64,000 nucleotides of DNA from Streptomyces narbonensis (lineage in GTDB: Bacteria; Actinomycetota; Actinomycetes; Streptomycetales; Streptomycetaceae), in assembly GCF_014649015.1 (NCBI RefSeq), contig NZ_BMSF01000011.1, forward strand, positions 186,001-250,000, written 5' to 3'. Of this stretch, positions 60,954 through 64,000 are shown in pieces (the first letter of the stretch is position 1; each line of letters begins with the position of its first letter). The translations under genes were made by a program, and so were the position numbers. The notes beneath the pieces were generated by a model that saw only the letters and a program-made list of their open reading frames with translations, made no database searches and was not told the origin of the DNA.

Positions 60954-62603
60954 ATGACCGCCGAACACCCACGCCCCACGTCCCGCATCACCGACGCACT
61001 CCTCCCGCCATCGCCTCCGGCCGCCCAGGCGCCCGCGCCGCACGTGACGGCACCGACGGCCCAGGTGCCCCGCGAGCACGGCACGGCCCCCACGCCGCCG
61101 AACGCACCGGCACCGGCAGCACCGCACGCCTCACCGCCGCTCGCCCCCGCACCGCACGCCCATGGCGCCGCCGAGCGCCCCGCGGCGCCGCCCGCTCCGA
61201 GGAGCGCCCCAGCCCCCGCGCCGCACGTGACGGCACCGACGGCCGAGGAGACCGCAGAGCGCCCCGCACAGGCGAACGCACCGGCATCGGCACCGCACGC
61301 CCCCGCGCCGACCGCCCACGGCAGCGCCCCGCGCCCCACCACGACGCCCGCACCGGCCGTGCCGCGCCCCGCATCCACCGGAGCACCCGCTCTGCCCGCG
61401 GCCGCCCCCGCCGCGCCCCGGCCGGCCAAACCCACCGGTGCCCCGCAGCCGCAGGCCGCGCCCGCGCCGGCGTGCCCCGCGGCCCCGCCCGCACCGGCCT
61501 CGCGTCCCGCTACCGGACCGGCGACCGGGGCGTCCGGCCGGACGGCGGTTTCCGCGTCCCTCCCGCAGGAGACCGCACCGCTGTCGCCCCGTCAGGCGCC
61601 CGTGGCCGCCCGCGCCTGGGCGGCGCCGAGCGACGCGGACGACCTCCCGGAGGTCGAGAGGACCACCCGGCTCCGGGCGATCCGCGGCACTTCCGGCGCG
61701 GACCGGTCCACGCGCACACGCACGCCCGCGTCCCCGCCCGCGCCCGCGTCCCCGCCCACGTACGGCTACGGTCTCGCCGGCACCCTGCCGCCCGAGGCGC
61801 CCGTCGAGACCACCACCCGGCTGCGCCCCGTACGCCCCCGCCGCACCGGCCGCGTGCTCGCCGTCACCGCCTGCGTCGTCCTCGGCGGCGGGCTCATCGG
61901 CGGGGCCCTCGCAGGCATATGGCTGGCCTCGGCCGAACCCGCACGGCCCGCCGAACCCGCCGGGTACACCGAGGCCAAGGACCTCTGGCACAACGCCCCC
62001 GTCGACACCCTCTTCCCCCGCACCCTCCCCGGCCCCGGCGCGGGCCCAGGCGCCGCCGCCCGCACCTGGACCCGGATCGTCGTCGCCCCGGACACCCCCT
62101 GCTCGCCCGCCGTCCTCGGCAAGGGCCTGCTCGCCACCCTCACGCCGCTCGGCTGCGAGCGGGTCCTGCGCGCCACGTACACCGACGCCACCGCCAGCAG
62201 CGTGATCACCGTCGGCCTCGTCTTCACCCGCGCCGACGCCGAAGCGCAGCGCACCCTCGGCCAGGGCAGCGGCGGCCTCACCGCCCGCCTTGGCGAGGAC
62301 GTCCCTCCGGCCCTCTCCGGCCCCTCCACCGTCGCGGCCCGCTTCGGCGCCCGGCAGCGCGCGAGCTGGTGGCTGAGCGCCCCCGCCGACCTCCCCGTCG
62401 TGATCACGGCCGTCTCAGGCTTCGCCGACGGCCGTGCCCTCGACCGCCCGCAGCCCGCCGACCGGGCCATGGCACGGGGCCGTACCGACGCCACCGCCCA
62501 GTCCGGCCTCGGCCACGAGGCCAAGGGCATCACCGCACGCTTCGAAGCGCTGCTGCGCAAGGCCGTCGCCGCGACCGTCAAGGAGAAGGAGAACGCCAGG
62601 TGA
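60954..62603 (+). CDS. Pro/Ala-rich single-pass membrane protein, unknown function
   Basis: 549 residues. Residues about 10-215 are a low-complexity Pro/Ala tract; then two short TTRLR repeats (EVERTTRLRAIRG; ETTTRLRPVRPRR) before a membrane helix (VLAVTACVVLGGGLIGGALAGIWLA, about 302-326) and an extracellular domain (LWHNAPVDTLFPRTLPG; Cys pair in DTPCSPAVL and LGCERVL). Such TTRLR motifs before a membrane helix recall eukaryotic-type kinase targets, but that is speculation. GGGGACGGGG precedes the ATG. The TGA overlaps the GTG of the subtilase gene, so the two proteins are made together and may form a complex. Confidence 0.8.
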   Translation: MTAEHPRPTSRITDALLPPSPPAAQAPAPHVTAPTAQVPREHGTAPTPPNAPAPAAPHASPPLAPAPHAHGAAERPAAPPAPRSAPAPAPHVTAPTAEETAERPAQANAPASAPHAPAPTAHGSAPRPTTTPAPAVPRPASTGAPALPAAAPAAPRPAKPTGAPQPQAAPAPACPAAPPAPASRPATGPATGASGRTAVSASLPQETAPLSPRQAPVAARAWAAPSDADDLPEVERTTRLRAIRGTSGADRSTRTRTPASPPAPASPPTYGYGLAGTLPPEAPVETTTRLRPVRPRRTGRVLAVTACVVLGGGLIGGALAGIWLASAEPARPAEPAGYTEAKDLWHNAPVDTLFPRTLPGPGAGPGAAARTWTRIVVAPDTPCSPAVLGKGLLATLTPLGCERVLRATYTDATASSVITVGLVFTRADAEAQRTLGQGSGGLTARLGEDVPPALSGPSTVAARFGARQRASWWLSAPADLPVVITAVSGFADGRALDRPQPADRAMARGRTDATAQSGLGHEAKGITARFEALLRKAVAATVKEKENAR

Positions 62604-63931
62604 CCCGCACCACCCCCACCCGGACGCCCTCCCTCACGCGGACGCCCTCCCTCACGCGGACGACCTCCCTCACGCGGACGACCTCCCTCACCCGAGCGAC
62701 CTCCCGCACCGGACCGACCACCCCCACCCGGAAGGCCATCACCTTCCCCACCCGGACGGCCACCGGCGCCACCGCCCGCGCGACCGCGGTCGTGCTCCTC
62801 GCCGCCGCCTTCTCCGTGCTGCCCGCGACCACCGCCCCCGCCCACGCCGACACCATCCGGACCCGCCAGTGGGGCCTGGAGGCCATGCACACCACGGAGG
62901 CCTGGCGCACCACCAAGGGCAAGGGCATCAAGGTCGCCGTCCTCGACACGGGCGTCGACGCCGACCACCCCGACCTGGCCGGCTCCGTCCTCCCCGGCCG
63001 CGACCTCATCGGCTTCGGCGCCTCCGAGGGCGACCGCGCCTGGGCCCGGCACGGCACCGCCATGGCCGGCATCATCGCGGGGCACGGCCACGGTCCCGGC
63101 GACGAGAGCGGCGTCCTCGGCGTCGCCCCCGACGCCGAGATCCTGCCCGTCCGGGTCATCCTGGAGAGCAGCGACAAGGCCCGTGACAAGGCCCGCAAGA
63201 CCCGCGGCACCGCCCTCGCCGAGGGCATCCGCTGGGCAGCCGACCACGGCGCCGACGTCATCAACCTCTCCCTCGGGGACGACTCCAAGTCCGCCCACCC
63301 CGACGCCGGCGAGGACGCCGCCGTCCAGTACGCCCTCGCCAAGGGCGTCTCCGTCGTCGCCTCCGCCGGCAACGGAGGCGAGAAGGGCGACCACATCTCG
63401 TACCCCGCCGCCTATCCCGGCGTGATCGCCGTCACCGCCGTCGACCGCTACGGCACCCGCGCCTCCTTCTCCACCCGCCGCTGGTACGCGACGGTCAGCG
63501 CCCCCGGCGTCGACATCGTCATCGCCGACCCCGACCGCCGTTACTACGAGGGCTGGGGCACCAGCGCCGCCGCCGCCTTCGTCTCCGGCGCCGTCGCCCT
63601 CGTCAGGTCCGCCCACCCCGACCTCACCCCGGCCCAGGTCAAGCAGCTGCTCGTCGACACCGCCCGCAACCGCCCCAAGGGCGGCCGCAGCGACGCCAAG
63701 GGGTACGGGACGGTCGACCCCGCCGCCGCCATCGAGGCCGGGGCCGCGCGCAAGGGCGGCGACCCCAAGAACGCCACCACCGGTTACCGGGGCCAGTACT
63801 TCGGCCCCGGCCCGACGGCCGCCGTCGAGGAGAGCCGCCCCCTCGGCCTGCTGGCCCCGGTCGCCGGCGGGCTCGGCGCCCTGCTGCTCCTGACCGCCTT
63901 CGCCATCGGACGCACGAAGCGCACCCGCTGA
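62600..63931 (+). CDS. mycosin-like S8 subtilisin family serine protease, membrane-anchored
   Basis: 443 residues. Catalytic triad Asp116 (VAVLDTGVDADHPDL), His151 (RHGTAMAG) and Ser322 (GTSAAAAFVSG); oxyanion Asn in SAGNGGEKG. Signal peptide core AVVLLAAAFSVLPATTAPAHA follows a 60-residue Thr/Arg-rich N-terminus built from hexapeptide repeats; a C-terminal membrane helix (LGLLAPVAGGLGALLLLTAFAIG) and basic tail anchor it, as in type VII secretion mycosins. No ESX genes are adjacent. GTG 62600 overlaps the upstream TGA; a start further downstream, nearer the signal peptide, is also possible. Confidence 0.88.
   Translation: MTRTTPTRTPSLTRTPSLTRTTSLTRTTSLTRATSRTGPTTPTRKAITFPTRTATGATARATAVVLLAAAFSVLPATTAPAHADTIRTRQWGLEAMHTTEAWRTTKGKGIKVAVLDTGVDADHPDLAGSVLPGRDLIGFGASEGDRAWARHGTAMAGIIAGHGHGPGDESGVLGVAPDAEILPVRVILESSDKARDKARKTRGTALAEGIRWAADHGADVINLSLGDDSKSAHPDAGEDAAVQYALAKGVSVVASAGNGGEKGDHISYPAAYPGVIAVTAVDRYGTRASFSTRRWYATVSAPGVDIVIADPDRRYYEGWGTSAAAAFVSGAVALVRSAHPDLTPAQVKQLLVDTARNRPKGGRSDAKGYGTVDPAAAIEAGAARKGGDPKNATTGYRGQYFGPGPTAAVEESRPLGLLAPVAGGLGALLLLTAFAIGRTKRTR
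62621..62710 (+). repeat. 18-bp tandem repeat inside the subtilase N-terminus
   Basis: Five units of CGGACGNCCTCCCTCACG-like sequence at 62621, 62639, 62657, 62675 and 62693 (the last diverged), encoding (R)TPSLT/RTTSLT hexapeptides. In frame, so copy number can vary without a frameshift. Confidence 0.85.
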
Positions 63932-63952
63932 CACCCCCGGGCCCACGCACCG

Positions 63953-63996
63953 CCCCACACGCCGCCCACCACAGCCCCACACGCCGCCCACCACAG
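63953..63996. repeat. 22-bp tandem duplication at the right edge
   Basis: A 22-bp unit beginning CCCCACACGCCG occurs at 63953-63974 and 63975-63996, just after the subtilase gene and running to the window end; more copies could follow. Confidence 0.8.
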
Positions 63997-64000
63997 CCCC

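Noticed and set aside
62600..63931. Type VII (ESX) secretion locus
   Set aside because: Only the mycosin-like protease is present; no EccC ATPase, WXG100 or EccB/D/E genes are in the window.

Overview
The window is chromosomal DNA from a high-GC actinomycete, almost certainly a Streptomyces. Third codon positions are nearly all G or C, GTG starts are frequent, and it carries a Pup-proteasome locus, a gylR-type glycerol operon, a Tat operon and helY in the order I remember from S. coelicolor, running from about SCO1660 (glycerol) down to about SCO1613 (glnA4). Those SCO numbers are from memory and were not checked. I see no phage, insertion sequence, integrase, CRISPR array, rRNA or tRNA. This is core chromosome rather than an island.

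Layout. 1-3060 (minus): glycerol operon, with glpK cut by the left edge, glpF, and the IclR-type regulator gylR; two matching operator candidates lie upstream of gylR and of glpF. 3304-7644 (plus): metH and a HAD phosphatase. 8108-11353 (plus): two tandem family-5 solute-binding lipoproteins with no permease or ATPase beside them. 11424-13047 (minus): an orphan NarL-type response regulator behind a RecB-like Fe-S nuclease. 13172-16052 (plus): an M50 intramembrane protease with CBS domains, trmI and a small secreted protein, then a minus-strand ferredoxin divergent from arc.

16611-29807 is the Pup-proteasome locus: arc (mpa), dop, pup, prcB, prcA, then a divergent LacI regulator/MFS exporter pair, then pafA, two FKBP prolyl isomerases, pafB and pafC. 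Arc unfolds pupylated substrates and feeds the PrcAB core; PafA attaches Pup and Dop removes it. Pup here ends in Glu, so it needs no deamidation. PafBC is the WYL-domain DNA-damage regulator. Two small proteins, tatA, tatC and the helicase helY follow (29887-34813).

35000-43757: a cytochrome P450; a minus-strand membrane-protein pair divergent from a MerR regulator with a strong nested operator; a siderophore-interacting reductase under an iron box; a 5'-3' exonuclease; and a glycine-betaine ABC transporter with a fused permease/binding protein. 43937-51478: an XRE-cupin regulator coupled to a metal/cobalamin-receptor-fold protein, a TDT (TehA/SLAC1) transporter divergent from a LysR regulator, a YtcJ-type amidohydrolase, and a TetR regulator divergent from an NCS1 permease.

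51501-58267 reads as an ethanolamine (gamma-glutamylethanolamide) utilisation cluster: class-I-amidotransferase hydrolase, permease and FadR-type regulator on the minus strand; GlnA4-like ligase, aldehyde dehydrogenase and SDR on the plus strand. The right end holds a secreted HAD phosphatase, a DSD1/alanine-racemase-fold PLP enzyme, and a translationally coupled pair of a Pro/Ala-rich single-pass protein and a mycosin-like subtilase. Many gene ends are marked by long GC-rich hairpins without U-tracts, as is usual in streptomycetes.
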